Positions 11,188 through 23,305 of a DNA stretch of 64,000 bases are shown piece by piece. The stretch's first letter is position 1. The number at the start of each line of letters is the position of its first letter. Source of the DNA: Grammothele lineata (lineage: Eukaryota > Basidiomycota > Agaricomycetes > Polyporales > Polyporaceae). The DNA lies in contig NDFF03000381.1 of NCBI GenBank assembly GCA_002150815.3, positions 124,001-188,000 of the forward strand, read 5' to 3'. The translations under genes and the position numbers were made by a program. The notes under the pieces are model-generated. The model was not told the origin of the DNA, made no database searches, and saw only the letters and a list, made by a program, of their open reading frames with translations.

Positions 11188-11314
11188 GAGGATAAGTTAT
11201 GCAGTGCGCATTACAGCCGTATTATACCTCGTGAATTCCTGAGTTATTTCCAGGCGTGATATCTACGTAGGAAGCAACGGAAGCCGATACCTCTATTCTC
11301 GCTGACTCAGATCA

Positions 11315-13597
11315 TCACAACTTGGCTTTCTCCGTGTCCTGCTTCTTGGCCGCAGCGGCCGCGTTCTCCATCATGACACGTGTTTCTGTCGCCGCCTCCG
11401 CGAGGTAGTGCTTGAGCTCGGCCGTATTCCGCTTGAGGCTCGTAATCGTCCAGCGAATGTAGTGATCACCGATGGAGTAAGACAGCCCGTATCCATCGGG
11501 CACGACTGCACGACACGCAGCAAGGGTGAGTCAGGATGAATACAGAAGGGCTGAGAAGACCGCAATATTCCCACCTTCTCCGTAGCCCCATCCATCTAGG
11601 TAAGGAGAGGACAGCTGCGACGTCGAGAGCTCCCAATGGTTTGTCTTGCTGAATGCCTCGTCCGTGTAGATATCGGGGACGGACTCGCCCTCCTTGAGCG
11701 ACATCTTCAGGCCGAAGAGGTGGCGGTCGACACCCTGGCCATCCGCAGCCCATGCAGCGTACTGCAAATGCCGTGAGATCGCCTTACGGAACAACGCCGC
11801 TCGGGACTCGTCCTACCCAATGTGTTACGTCAATATTTCGAAAACGCATGCCACTGATTCATAATACACCGACCGTCTGGGTGGGGTCCAGCATCGCCTC
11901 TGCCCATGCCTTGCTCTCGTTGCTCGCGGATCGGATGACCTCCGTGCGACCGAGCTGATACTTACGCGTCTGCGCACTCTCGTAGCAGACGCCCGGGCGG
12001 CCGAACATCTTGTGGAACGCGAGCTGCTTAACCATCTGCGCCCACGCGTCAGGCGACGCTTTGTGTCCCTTGATGTACTCCTTGCCGTACCCCTCATAGT
12101 GCAGGACTTCCATGTCGTGTTGGCCAACGAGCGCATCGAAGTGCTCCTCGGCGGCAGCAATGTTCGTCTTGGTCGCGTCGTCAAGGACGAAGGTGAGCTC
12201 AGAAGGTACGGGGAGAGATGCGCCAGTCTCCGGGGTGCGAGAAGGCGTAAGGTCGACCTTGCCATGTGCGAGCGAGGCAAGCATGAACTCGTTCAGGCGA
12301 AGGGTCGGGGTGCCGTCCATACAGGAGTGTTCGCCGAGGAAGCCAGACTTGCCGTTCTCGAAAACAATCACTACGGTTCACGGTGAGATACTCGATATAG
12401 GACGGACTGAGTGGTAGGACTTACGCTGGTGCTTGTCATAGAAGCGATTCCTGCCATCACCGACCCAGCACGCCCAGCTAGTTTGTTCACGAGTTACAGG
12501 GGCACTATCATCCAAGCACACAACCATGAGGGCCGACTCAATCTCCTCGAGGGAAGCCTTGTTCTGGGGAGACGCGGCGAGGAGGGTATTGCGAGCCTAC
12601 AAAATATCATAAGTACTATCCCTTCGGACAGAGATGATACATTGACTTACGTCTGTCCAGAGATCGCGATTCTCCGAGGTCAGCGCACCGATCGGGATGG
12701 CCTTCTCCTTGCCTGCCATCTCGATGATACGCTCTATCTGCACTTCAAGTTCCGCTGCAGACAGCTCCTGGCCCGAGGCATTCGCAAGTGCGACCTTGTA
12801 GAACTTGTTCTTGCGAACGAAGATGACGTGATTGTGCGAAGCAGCGGGATACTGTTTCGCAGTATCTGAGGGCTTGGTGGGTATACGGGACGTGTGGAAG
12901 CTGAAAGGCGCCTCAGGACAGCCGCAAGAACCTAAACGAGAAGGGTCGACTCACAGCCACTCATAAGACTTCATTGCCAGGGGTGCGCTACGAACCTTCT
13001 CAGGCTCTAGTTGCTGGCTGCGCACAGTCAGTTTGCAAGACAGAGCGAGACACAACCAGACACATACCTCTCAGTGAGGGCTCTGAATGGCAGAATCGCC
13101 TTCAACAGCTGCGCAGCGCGCTTCGCCTGGCCGGGCCGGGCCTTGTCGTCGCGGTGGACGTAGAAGTAGCTCACGTACACGACGACTGGGTCGCGGTAGC
13201 CCATGTATGCCACCTCATTCCACCAATCCGCGAGCCAGTTCGCGACGTTCGGATCCGCTGCACGCGCCTGGAGGCGCTCTTGGAGGACCTTGGCCTGCTC
13301 TGACTCGACGAAGGCCTCGACGACCTTCTGCGTCTTCGCGAACTGCTCCTTTGTCAGGTGGGGCCGAACGGTCTCGAGGTATTTCGCTGCGGTGGAGGAA
13401 AGTGTAGGCACGGGCAATCGGGGGAGGGACGCCTCGTAGCGGAGCATGGGGCCTTTGCTCATATCGGCGACGTAGCCTGGGGGCACGTCTGATTTGCGCG
13501 GGGCGGAAGTCTTTAGGCTGCGCGACTTCGACATTGTAGGCCTAGCGGACTTTGGGATAGTCAGCACGGAAGGCCAAGCGACAGGTAGACACAGCAT
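11315..13597 (-). CDS. Carnitine O-acetyltransferase, peroxisomal/mitochondrial
   Basis: A multi-exon gene of the choline/carnitine acyltransferase family. It transfers acetyl groups between CoA and carnitine so they can cross organelle membranes. The N-terminal domain opens with LPRLPVPTLSSTAAKYLETV, typical of these enzymes. The catalytic His lies in GEHSCMDGTPT (near 12310). The CoA/carnitine-binding strand YESAQTRKYQLGRTEVIRSAS (near 11930-11995) and a later STSQ motif (near 11620) are present. The last residues are EKAKL, a PTS1 peroxisomal signal. Two start codons are possible: 13597 adds a 21-residue basic extension without acidic residues (presequence-like), while 13534 starts MSKSRSLKT. 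Yeast CAT2 uses this arrangement to reach both mitochondria and peroxisomes. The seven or so introns are short. Confidence 0.9.
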
Positions 13598-15123
13598 GGG
13601 TTGCGGGGTAGAGGGAGGGACGACTACGTTGTACGCGGGTGGGGAAGCGGGGCGATAGCATGTTTCCCCGGACGACGTGCATCTTTAGCTTGGGGCAGCT
13701 TAATCAGTTGGACGGTGGACACAGCACATAACTAGGTCACGGACACCGATGGTGTGCCTGCTATCCGTGCCCGTAGAGCGACGCTCCAAGCCTGCCCCAT
13801 GAACGGAAATGAAGCGGTGGATGGGCCAACCAGTGACGGAAATGCTCCGGATACCCAGAAAGCAAAACTCGAAAACGGAGAACACGGCTCGCCGCAGGTC
13901 ATTCCATCCCATCGAACAATATTCTGCAAGCGCGTGAAGGGGAGATGCAACGAGAAGACATTAGGCATTGCCTATAACGCATGCACCTCTTCCAACCGCA
14001 ACAAAGACGTCGTAGACGACCATTTGACAGTACACGTCTGCTAACCGCCTCCAGATTTCACTTCTCTAGTCCGGAGGGAGCAAGTCGAGGGAGTTGCTTG
14101 CGGACGGGTGCGCACCTCCGGAATAGACAAGCGGGGTTCCGAACCTCCGCCAACTCCAGTTACGTCGTAACGGAAATCTTCCGGGTCGCCCAGTAAACAA
14201 GATACGGAACGTGCGGCCAGCCGCAGCGCATTCCGTGTTCCACAGGGCCAGCGATTTCACGAGGAAGAGAGACGGGCGCAAAGAAGGCCGAAAGGAGTGT
14301 CCGAGCGCATATATCCGCCTCGCGCGTGCAGGACGCGTTCGCTCGCATCCTTTTCTCAGGCCACGGGCGAACGCGTCCTTGCTTCCTTCCCTCAGCGTCC
14401 CGGTCCTCTGCCTGCAATTGCCCATTCCGTGCCGGTGCCCCCCGCATCATCGCCCCGCATGACGCAATCGAAGCGCGGAAGATAGAAGACGAGAAGATGG
14501 AGAAAGCTACGCACCAGGAGCGAGAGAGACCGTGCGGAAGCGGTTCGGCGTGTTGTCTGGAACATAAAGGCGGGTGTTTGGCGCGTTGCGACTTCTGGCT
14601 GCTGGCGGTGAAGGAAGATCTGGAGCAGGGGCGGGTCGTCCGAGATCCAGATGCTGCCGCCGGTCAGCGAGCGTTAAGTATTGTGTGAGGGCGCCCCTTC
14701 AAAAGGGAGTTAGAATGGTGGCGAGTTGTGCCGCGAGGTCAAAGGGCGACAGTTCCCGCAGTCGCCGTTCCTATACGTTCGTCGGTGGGTCGGAGGTGAC
14801 GCGGAGGGGCAGGGCAGTCGAGAGCGCGACGACGAACAGCGGGGGCGCATATGTACGTGCCTCCGGCAATCTATTACCCCGCATCCGGGGAGGCGGCTCA
14901 TCTTCACGAGTTTTGTCGGCTCAAGCCAAGAGCCGACCGCGACGCGCGCCCCTTCGCGCCCCTTCGCGCCCCCATCGGACGGCTTCGAACGTGGTCCCCT
15001 TCCCTACTGCGACATGAGCTGGCTATCTCGTAGTATTAGATGTATATAAAACACCCCGCACGCCGAAGTATATAAATTATATTCAAGAAACATAGATGAA
15101 CCTGGGGTGTTCTCGCAGACGCT
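13598..15123. other. Gene-free stretch upstream of the acyltransferase
   Basis: About 1.5 kb, GC-rich from 14100 to 15000. Long open frames on both strands (for example 14066-14425 minus) overlap each other and have Arg/Ser/Pro-rich composition, as expected by chance in GC-rich DNA. The segment 15010-15080 is AT-rich and is probably the 3' flank of the PPPDE gene. Confidence 0.45.
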
Positions 15124-17570
15124 TCAAGGACAGAGCTTGTCCGCCACCTCCTGGATCAGCTTCCGTACCTCCGCCTTCTGCACTCCAGCCTCACCGCATC
15201 CGCCCTTCTCCAGCTTGCTCTTCAGCGTCTCCTTCGACTGCAAAACTTCGAGCATCGACGTCAACTGTCCGTCGTACGAAGGCGACAGCCGCAGCAAGAA
15301 GGCGAGTGCGGCGACTACCCGGTGAACTAAGTAGTATCACCATCCGTAGCCGTCAGTGTCTCAATCAATAGTAGAGCAGCAAATAATATATCGAATACTT
15401 ACCGACTTCCTCGTTCTGCACTTCGCTTGATAGAGCCTCCAACACCGCGCACACGAGTTCCACCTCCCACTCCTCATCCTCCGCCACCTCTACGGGAGCC
15501 ACTCCAGGTGTGGCGCCGCGCAGTCGCTCTACGCGGCATCGCTGCAGCGTCGCAGCTACGTTGAACGCGAGGCTCGCGGCCGCTGTGCGCACTGTCGAAT
15601 CTTCGTACAGCAGCGTCGCGACGACGACGCGCGTGAGGCGTTCGCGCTTGCTCGCGAGGAGGGCACTTGCGAGCACCGTGTGCGCAAAGCCGTTGGAGAG
15701 CAGGCGGAGGGATGTGAGGAGATAATTACGACCGCTCGCCTTCTGTGTGACGTCGGTGTTGTCGAGAACGCCAACCGCTTTGTCCAGAAAGAGCTGGAGG
15801 GGGTCTGGCGCGGCACCGGACGCTAGGTAGGATGCAACGGCTTCGTCAAGGACAGCTAGGCGCCACATGTCGACTAGAGGGAATAATTGCGCCGGCGCAA
15901 GCGCGTCTGCCAACGACTTCGTCGCGTTGGCCATGTTAGTTAGAATTTGTGGGGAGGCGGGTATAGTCGGCTTCTTGCCTCCGGCTGTGGATGCATTCTT
16001 ATCGGGGAAGCGCGACTTCAAGAAGGGCACAACGACAGTCGAGACAGACTGTTTTGCTGACTGCAGTTGACTAGACGAGGGAGATGTGTCGATGAAAGAC
16101 CCCAGCTTAGAGGATACCGCATCCAGAGCTGGGACTTGAGTAAACAGGATGGGGTTCGTAGACAATGCCTCCACCGAAGGAAGTGATAGTTTGGTGTGCG
16201 GATGCGCTGAAGAGTGATAAGGGAATATTCATTATATTGTTCTATGCGGACATACGTGGGAATGCTTCGTAGAGCAAAAGGTCTACTTGAGTGCGCAATT
16301 CTGGCGCATTCGCCCCCTTCAGTTCGTATGTCTAGAATGAAGTCAAACATGTACCCGCGTCCCGATGATAAAGTTATGTACTCGCCTTCTTGCCATCCAA
16401 GAAGAACAAAAACGTAGGTGTCGCGCGCACGCCCCATTCAGCACCCACCTGGCCGCCCATTCCCACTGCCATGTCCACCTTGACGAATGCCACCTTTCCG
16501 CCACTGTTTCCTTGGCTTTTCTTGTACGCGAGCTCCTCGAATACAGGTTCAACCATCTTGCATGGTCCGCACGTGGCTGAAGTGAAGAACACGATACTCG
16601 CACGGTGGGATTTGAGGGTGCTATGGAGCGCAGACGAATTCGAGCACATGTGTATGGGTGCAGAAATTGTCTGGCTTCCGGCAGCTGGGGAACGGGGTAA
16701 GGATGTAGGAGCGGAAAGGGATCCGGTCGAGTACGCTTGAGAGGCGACAGCCTGGAGCAGCGCAGACGCAAGTGCAGGGTTCGGGGACACCGATGCGGCC
16801 TCTTGCAGTGCGTTGGGCGACGGTGCAGGAGGGGGCGTTGGAGCAACACCTGGCGCAGGCTGGCGGAACATGGCGTCAATGGTTGGGCGCAATGCCGCGC
16901 CGAACGGAGTGGAGAGGAAGTCGGACGGTAGGTCTGTACATCATAGCTGAGAAGGTCGGGTACATGACTTATTGCCTATAAGAACGTACCTTTGATCCAC
17001 GTGGGTATAGACCCTCCGGTCAAAAAGCCAACACAATCATTAGTGAACGAGTTGCAGTTGAAGTCTGCTTTTCGTTAGCCGCCGCTATTAATTCTTGAGT
17101 GAAAGCATTACCTAGTAGGTGATACTGGGGACGTAGGCTTAGACTTTTTGTTGTGCGGGCAACGATATCAAACAAACATACTTTGTCAGCGGTATAATGG
17201 TCGCGCATCTCTTCAATGTACTCCATGAACGTGTCTTCATCTATTAAGGTCTCCCCCATGTCTACAATCTGCAACGGTCGCCCGTGCTATGTCTGATTGT
17301 TGAGGAGTGGAAGGCCGGAGAGAGCAACGGGCGAACGTACATGGGACTGACCCGGTCCTGTGATAGCGATACCTTGCCCATAGAATACTTCCTTCCCAAA
17401 GACAACTACTGAGGTGTGCCTGCACTTTATCGGTACTCAGCTCGTTACATATGGCATCGAAAGCTAAGAACGCACCAAATACCGTCAATCTGCCTCCCCG
17501 TCAACTGTCGCGACAATTGCTTGGCCAAGCCGTTACTCAGATCATACACATAGAGCTGTACTTTCGACAT
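15124..17570 (-). CDS. PPPDE peptidase-thioredoxin-PUL fusion protein
   Basis: Starts MSKVQLYVYDLSNGLAKQ at 17570 and ends at the TGA at 15124-15126. Three domains are read in order. A PPPDE (DeSI/DUF862) deubiquitinase or deSUMOylase-type domain has the catalytic His in IWHTSVVVFG and the catalytic Cys in DFNCNSFTNDC (near 17065). A thioredoxin domain has an intact CGPC active site (near 16560). A PUL helical-repeat domain at the C-terminus ends LAFLLRLSPSYDG..KLCP; PUL domains bind Cdc48/p97. A Pro/Ala-rich linker separates the first two. This fused plan occurs in fungi. It suggests removal of ubiquitin-like modifiers tied to Cdc48 and redox state. About six short introns are needed to join the exons. 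Confidence 0.85.
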
Positions 17571-17923
17571 GGGTAATTATGAAGGAACACGGAGGATAGA
17601 CAAGCGCGACGAGAAAATCCAGGAGAGGGTGAAGGGGGGAAAGAAGGCGGAAGCCGTTAAGTATCGCAGTGCATGGCTTCTTGCTCGAAGGCGCTCGAAT
17701 CCGGCGACGCGTACGTTTCGCGCGCGATGACGTAGTCGCGCGGCCCGTCACGTAAACGCCCGCAAGCAAACCGCTTCGTTCCAACTCTCGAAGTACTGGG
17801 CCAGGATTCTCGAGGATAATTGCAGGCAATATAGCACACAAATTGTCTCGCCCAAGCATGATAGCCTTACAAATTTGCCTCACTATGTACTTCAGGCTGC
17901 CGTTTTTACCGTACTTCCAGTGC
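17571..17923. other. Intergenic region between two minus-strand genes
   Basis: It holds the 3' flank of RidA and the promoter of the PPPDE gene. No additional reading frame is convincing. Confidence 0.45.
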
Positions 17924-18471
17924 TCACGGAAGCTCCGCAATGCACTCGACCTCCATGTCGGCACCCAGAGGGAGCGTAGCAACGCCAATGCAGGTACGCG
18001 CAGGGGGATCGACGGGGAAGTACTGGGGCACATTGAATTGTGAGGCGTCTGCTCACAGAAAGCGAGCTGGACAAGCAACCCACCTCTGTGTAAACCTCGT
18101 TCATTGGTGCGAAGTCGCGGGGAAGGTTGGTGAGGAAGACGTTGCACTTGACGACCGCGGAACGATCGACCCCAGCGCCCTTGAGGACCTTGGTCATATT
18201 GTCAAGAGCGGCACGCTACGTGATGAAGGGTTCATTGATATTCGATCCGCGATATTTACGGTGCTCACTGTCTGGGCCTGGACACCACCCTCAACAAGCT
18301 TCATGTCGCGAGTGATACCAATGCTACCGGAGACATAGATGGTTTTGCCAGAGATGATTGCCTGGGCTAGATAGTATGGTGAGCATGAGTTTGCGATACA
18401 GATGAAGAATTCGTACAGTAGATTGGAAGAGGAGGGTTAGCTTCCTCAGAGAAAACGACCGTCTTCGTCAT
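17924..18471 (-). CDS. RidA/YjgF-family enamine/imine deaminase
   Basis: A small protein of about 128 residues, in four exons, starting MTKTVVFSEEANPP at 18471 and ending ECIAELP at 17924. It carries the YjgF/RidA signature: YSQAIISGKTIYVSGSIG near the N-terminus, then LDNMTKVLKGAGVD, and the C-terminal PPARTCIGVATLPLGADMEVE with the conserved Arg (A-R-T) that binds the carboxylate of the substrate. RidA proteins hydrolyse reactive 2-aminoacrylate-type enamines and imines and form trimers. No targeting sequence is visible, so cytosol is likely. It is divergent from the linker-histone-like gene at about 19250. Confidence 0.88.
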
Positions 18472-19249
18472 GCTGATGAATGTTCTGAGAGTCCTGGATT
18501 GGGTAGATCAAGCCAGAGAGCGAGGAGACTTATATACACGAGGGAGGCGAGATGATGTAGGAGCGGAACACCATCCCGCCGATCAAAGAGCTACTTGAGA
18601 CCGTTGTTATCGATGGGAGCTCGGGGTCATAGGACACAGCTAGTCATGCATCTACCAACCTTGTCAGCCTTTCAGCTTCGGCCTGGTAGTCCGAGCCTGC
18701 GACACAACTAGGAAACCCACGCCTGTGTCGGACAACATGCTAAGCAAGAACGCAAGAAAAGGATGCGTTGGGATGAACCTGACAGCAAGCATATCTCGGG
18801 GGGGCGTAAACGGACCTCCGGCGGGCAAAGGAACTTGAAGTCTGTGCTGCTTATCTTGTGGATTTCCGGCCCGGTGGTCCGCTCGAAAATGTTTCTCAAC
18901 CTCGAATGCGACTGTTATGATGTCGGCCAGCGTCGAGCGAGCTACAGCTTATCTGGATGAAGGAGTCGAACGTGCCGAGGTTTACTAGTCTCATGATGAC
19001 GAAAGAGCTCTAGAGAGTCAGTATAGGCAATATTCAAGTGTTGGGAGGCCCATAGGCGCCCGGCGAGTGCGGGGAATAGACGCCGATTGTGGAGGCGCGT
19101 GTGGCTGAGAATCTTGAAGGGAAAAACTGCACAGCGACTGTATAGCTCCTGGCAGCCTCCGACCAATGCACTTAGCGAGCGAGCCTCCCCTGCCCTCTTC
19201 CTCGCCCGCGCCCACCCAAAACGGCACAGGTGTGTTCGCAATATACTTC
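18472..19249. other. Divergent promoter region
   Basis: Between RidA (minus) and the linker-histone-like gene (plus). The initiator exon of the latter should lie here, because its frame has no ATG before the first conserved residues. I could not choose it with confidence. Confidence 0.4.
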
Positions 19250-21465
19250 ACTTGCTATCTCGTACCAACCTCTCCGAAGCGGAAGGCACATCCCCTCCTT
19301 CCCCGAAGCCAAATTCCACCCCGAATCCGAAGAAAACGTACCTAAGCCTCCTTCCGCCCCAGCAGATCATCGAGATATGCTTGTTATTCGAACATCATGT
19401 CCCTCTCCATGTGCAGGCCACCGTCTGGCCGGCTGATCTTGAGGCTGCTATCCTCGAACTCAAGAAGAAGGCATCCCTCACCCAGCCGCGAAGGCAGGCC
19501 ACCCCCACGCCAGCACCCATAGCTAACGGCGTCCCGCATACACCGAATGTTACTGCACCGTCTCAGCAGGTGCATCCGCCAGGAACGCACAATACATTAC
19601 CGCAGCGAGATGCAGACCCGCCGATGGGGTCGTTGAGAGATCCTGCTGAAGAAGCGCGAGAAAAGGCGAGTACATCCGACCCTGCTGCTTCCTCCTCGCA
19701 GACGACTGCGTCCCTCGTCCCTCCACCCGCCATTGCCCAACCAACTCCCGCCGGCCATTCTCATTCCTCCCCCGCACCTGGCTCCCATGCTAGTACTCCC
19801 CAGCCCGGTGGACACCCCCAGCATGCCACCCTCCATCCGCCCGTACCATACCCTTACCCTCCCTACGGCTACCCCACACCTCAAGCGCAGGGTCAACAGT
19901 CTGCGTATCCGCATGCGCCGTACTATCCTCCTCCTGGCACATACACCTCTCATTACCCCTATCCGTATCCCCCACACCCAGGTTACTCCGCACCCTCCGC
20001 CCACTCGCCTCCACCCCCACCACACAATCAAGGTTCACAGCCATTGTTCAACTCTAATCCTCTGGTTCGTCCACCGATACCAGCCCCGCCAGGTGCGCCT
20101 CCACAACCTCCGCCGCCGTCGAATGAGGATCTACCATCGTACGAGGAGATGATTGTGGAGGCATTGACGGAATGCGCGGAAGGAGAGGGCTTTGCACCGA
20201 AGGATTTATTCACGTGGATGGCATCGAGGTACCCTCTACAGACCAACTTTCGACCGAGCGCAAGTCAAGCCCTGCAGAAGGCTTACAAGCGGGGTCGGTT
20301 GGAGAAGCGACCGGGAGGAAAGTATCGACTCAATGCAGCATGGGAGGGCGGTGCGGTATGTCGCAGAGTTTTCGTGGCTACAGCTTCTATAACCTTCTTA
20401 CAGACTTCAAGGCGAACGACGCGTCGGCCTCAAACGCTTGCTCACGCGGCGTACGCGATGCAACACCCTCCTCAGCCCTCTTCTCCGTTCACCCACGCTC
20501 CATTGCAACATCACCAGCACCAGCCTCCTCCCTCTGTTCAATCTGCCCATCAGCAACCACGGCAGCAACAACCAGCGTCATACACTGGGTACCAATATCC
20601 GTACTCACACAATCACTACCCCGGGTATGCCTCGCAGCAGCAGCCATCGAGCCAACCAACACAGGACAAGTCGTACTCGACGACACTGCGGGTGGTGCAA
20701 CAGACGCAACAGCAGCCCGAACCAGCGGCAAGCAAGGCGGCGGAAGAGAAAGACGATGCGGACCATGGGGATGCTTGGGAAGCCGCACAGCACATCCTTC
20801 AAGCAATCAGCTTCAGCGACATCACCGGCGCGTCACGGTCAGCATCCGGCCCTGGACCTGGTACGTCGTCTTCAGGCGAGAATGCGGCGAGCGACCTCGA
20901 TGCAGTCCTCACCGCCCTTGCGAATGCCGCGGCGGCGGCGGCGGCGGAGCAACAGCCCCGTTCGACGCTCACGGATGACGAACGTGCATCGTTACAAGCG
21001 CAACTCGCCCTACTCGCCGCGCAGCTCACCGAGATTGCTGAGACAGAGGAAGACGACGATGAGCCGCCCCCGCTTCCACCCGCGCCCATCGCGCAACCAC
21101 AGCCTACGCTCCCGCAAGTCCCGTTACCACCACTACACCCAACACCCTCTACCGCTCCCCCTCAACCCGTAGCTGGCCCGTCCAACCCTTCACCCGCACC
21201 TTCACCACCACGACTTCCCCCTCAGCCCGTCGAACAGTCTCCCCATCCGCCGCCCATAGCGGCATTCGCCGGTGCGCACCTCATCCTCGACATCAACGCC
21301 TTCCCCGAGGTGTTCCCCGCGAGCGCACCGACGGCTGCCGGCTCCGCAAGCGGGGTACAGACCGAGGTGGAGGGCGAAGATGACAGCGATGCCGACGACG
21401 ATATGGAGGACGTCGTCGTGCCACCTCTACCGACTACTGCGGGGCGCGACGCCCTACGGACATGA
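19250..21465 (+). CDS. Pro/Gln-rich protein with linker-histone (H15)-like domain
   Basis: The conserved N-terminal part (YLSLLPPQQIIEICLLFE, near 19345-19398) is followed by a long Pro/Gln/Ser-rich segment with PYPYPPYGYP-like runs. A winged-helix domain lies at about 20140-20350 (YEEMIVEALTECAEGEG through KAYKRGRLEKRPGGKYRL), resembling the H15 domain of histone H1/H5, which binds nucleosomal DNA. A 48-base intron (20356-20403) lies directly after it. The remainder is Gln/Pro/Ala-rich with an acidic end (EVEGEDDSDADDDMEDV). Inferred role: chromatin or transcription regulator with disordered tails. The reading frame contains no ATG before 19624, so the start must come from an upstream exon; the start given is approximate. 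Confidence 0.65.
20356..20403 (+). other. 48-base in-frame intron
   Basis: The donor GTATGT and acceptor CTTACAG bound a segment whose length is a multiple of three and which has no stop, so both the spliced and the retained transcript stay open. Retained, it would add 16 residues directly after the H15-like domain. Confidence 0.55.
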
Positions 21466-21753
21466 TATCGCGGCTGTATGTACGTACTCCTTGGATCGGG
21501 TCGTGAGATAGGTCGATCACTTCATTGAATATATGCGTGGATGGAGACGTTTTTCGTAAGAGTCAGTATCCCTTCAACGCGAGACCTTGGGCAAGCACCC
21601 CAAAATCTGAGCTGGCCGTTTACGGCTTGCGGCTGACTCTGTAGGAACCGAACAAAGCGATGAACGCGCTGTGCGCTGCAGTTGTTAGCCACGGGTCGAG
21701 TTTCGACGTGCTCGTTCATTGTCAGCCCTATGTCCGCCGCCGCCACCCAGAGC

Positions 21754-21761
21754 TATAAAAG
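21754..21761 (+). promoter_or_regulatory. Orphan TATA box
   Basis: TATAAAAG is followed by a pyrimidine- and ACC-rich stretch like the 5' leaders of nearby genes, but the next ATG (21870) opens only a 16-codon frame. It may be the promoter of a lost gene or of a non-coding transcript. Confidence 0.3.
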
Positions 21762-22939
21762 ACCTCCGAGCCCGCAGACCGAACCTCATCCTCGACCACC
21801 ACCATCCTCTCTCGCGCGACCTTAGCCACCGTTCCATCAGTCAGAACGCCCCTCCCTTATCCTCCTTCTTATGATCCTCGACGTCGGGGCAAGCTCACAT
21901 TCTTTTGCAGAACCTCAGTAGCCTCCACGATCCTAATCCCCGCGCACAATGGGATGGGCACCTGATAGTGAACCGGGGAACATTGTTTGTACAAGACTCC
22001 AAGAGCGATAGTCGGGCCCTCCAAGTCAGGAGACAGGCTCGCCGGCTCGCCGCTGGACCCTTGCCAATACTGCGGTCCTCCCTCCTTGGATGGCCGTACG
22101 GGCTCTGACATCCCTCTATCTCCTTGTTTCACAGATCCGAATACTGTCCCGCGCTCCGCGGACAAATGCCCACAACGTCAGCTGCCCGCCAAGTCGACGC
22201 TCGCGACGGGCCCCTGACGGTAGTCCGGGACCCATAAGGACACATAGCGCGGGGTAGGGGACGCGGGAGGTCAGCTGGCCGCGAGTCCAGGCCTCCCCCA
22301 CCGGAGCCCGTCGCATCTGCACGGCCGCGGGCTTCAGATCTGCGTCCATCTGCCCGGAGTTCGGGACGGAGGCCCCTACGCATGACCAGCGTCGCGGAGG
22401 CAGCTAGTGGCCCGCTCTACCAGATTGTGCCGGACGATTCTTCGGGGAGTCGGGTAGCCGGGGCGAGGGGGGGTCTCATGACCGCCTACAGACCGCCCGC
22501 GGGCGACACGGCCGAGACCGTGCGTGGACGTCCGAGCCCAGCAGTCCGGCGACCATGCATTGTACGCCGAGCGCGCTCGTGCGGTGCTAACGGCATGCCA
22601 ACCCATGGTGCCACGGTGGGATCGAGGGTTGGACGTTGGCGGCGCGGCCATGGGCCTGTGTGCCCGCTGAGCGTAATTGACGCAGGATATATGCCGCAAG
22701 CAGCGCGGGGACGGAGCGCCCTCTCCCTCTAGACGTCTACCCCCTTCGAAGAGTGCGCGACGGGGAACCCGCTCCGAGGACGTCGAGTGCAGCATCAGCC
22801 TTCCCCCGCGGCCGATGACGAAGGGTGCCCGTCTCTAGCTGGCGTCCGCACACGGTACGGCAATATTGGCGTACGCTTACGGCGCGTTCGCACAAACGCG
22901 CGCGATGACGGTGCGCGTCGCCCGGCCGCCCATTATCAG

Positions 22940-23305
22940 ATGCACCGCGTGCATGACCAAATACCGGGACGCGTGACAGGCCCAGGAAATGATTCCTCCT
23001 GGTTACCTGTCACGAATGTGTCACGACACCGGACATGAGCGCGACATGTTGGCTGTCACGCAGCTGGCACGGGGGGTAACACCAGATTGTGAGCATTACA
23101 GGGCCGGTCATGCACATTTCCTACGGCTTTCGCTTTTGTTATGCCTTTCGCCATCATGTCCTGCTTTGTGACCACCAATAGGCTGCGTGACAGTTAACAT
23201 GTCGCGCGCATGTCTAATGATATCATACATGCGTGACAGGTAACCAGGAGGAATCATTTCCTGGACCTATCACGCCTCCCGGTATTTGGCCATGCGCGCG
23301 GTGAT
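22940..23305. mobile_element. Fold-back / MITE-like element, 366 bp
   Basis: Two arms of about 125 bases (22940-23064 and 23181-23305) are inverted copies of each other around a 116-base centre. Matching blocks include CCAAATACCGGGA, AGGAAATGATTCCTCC, TGGTTACCTGTCACG, GCGCGACATGTT and CTGTCACGCAG. By eye roughly four of five positions match, with the differences spread out. CTGTCACG recurs within each arm, giving an internal ladder of short inverted repeats. No reading frame is present and no clear target-site duplication is visible. It fits a miniature inverted-repeat transposon that could fold into a long hairpin. Confidence 0.7.

Noticed and set aside
5741..18471. A secondary-metabolite gene cluster around the two monooxygenases
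   Set aside because: The neighbours are a PEX8-like protein, carnitine acetyltransferase, a PPPDE fusion and RidA. No synthase, P450, transporter or cluster regulator is present.
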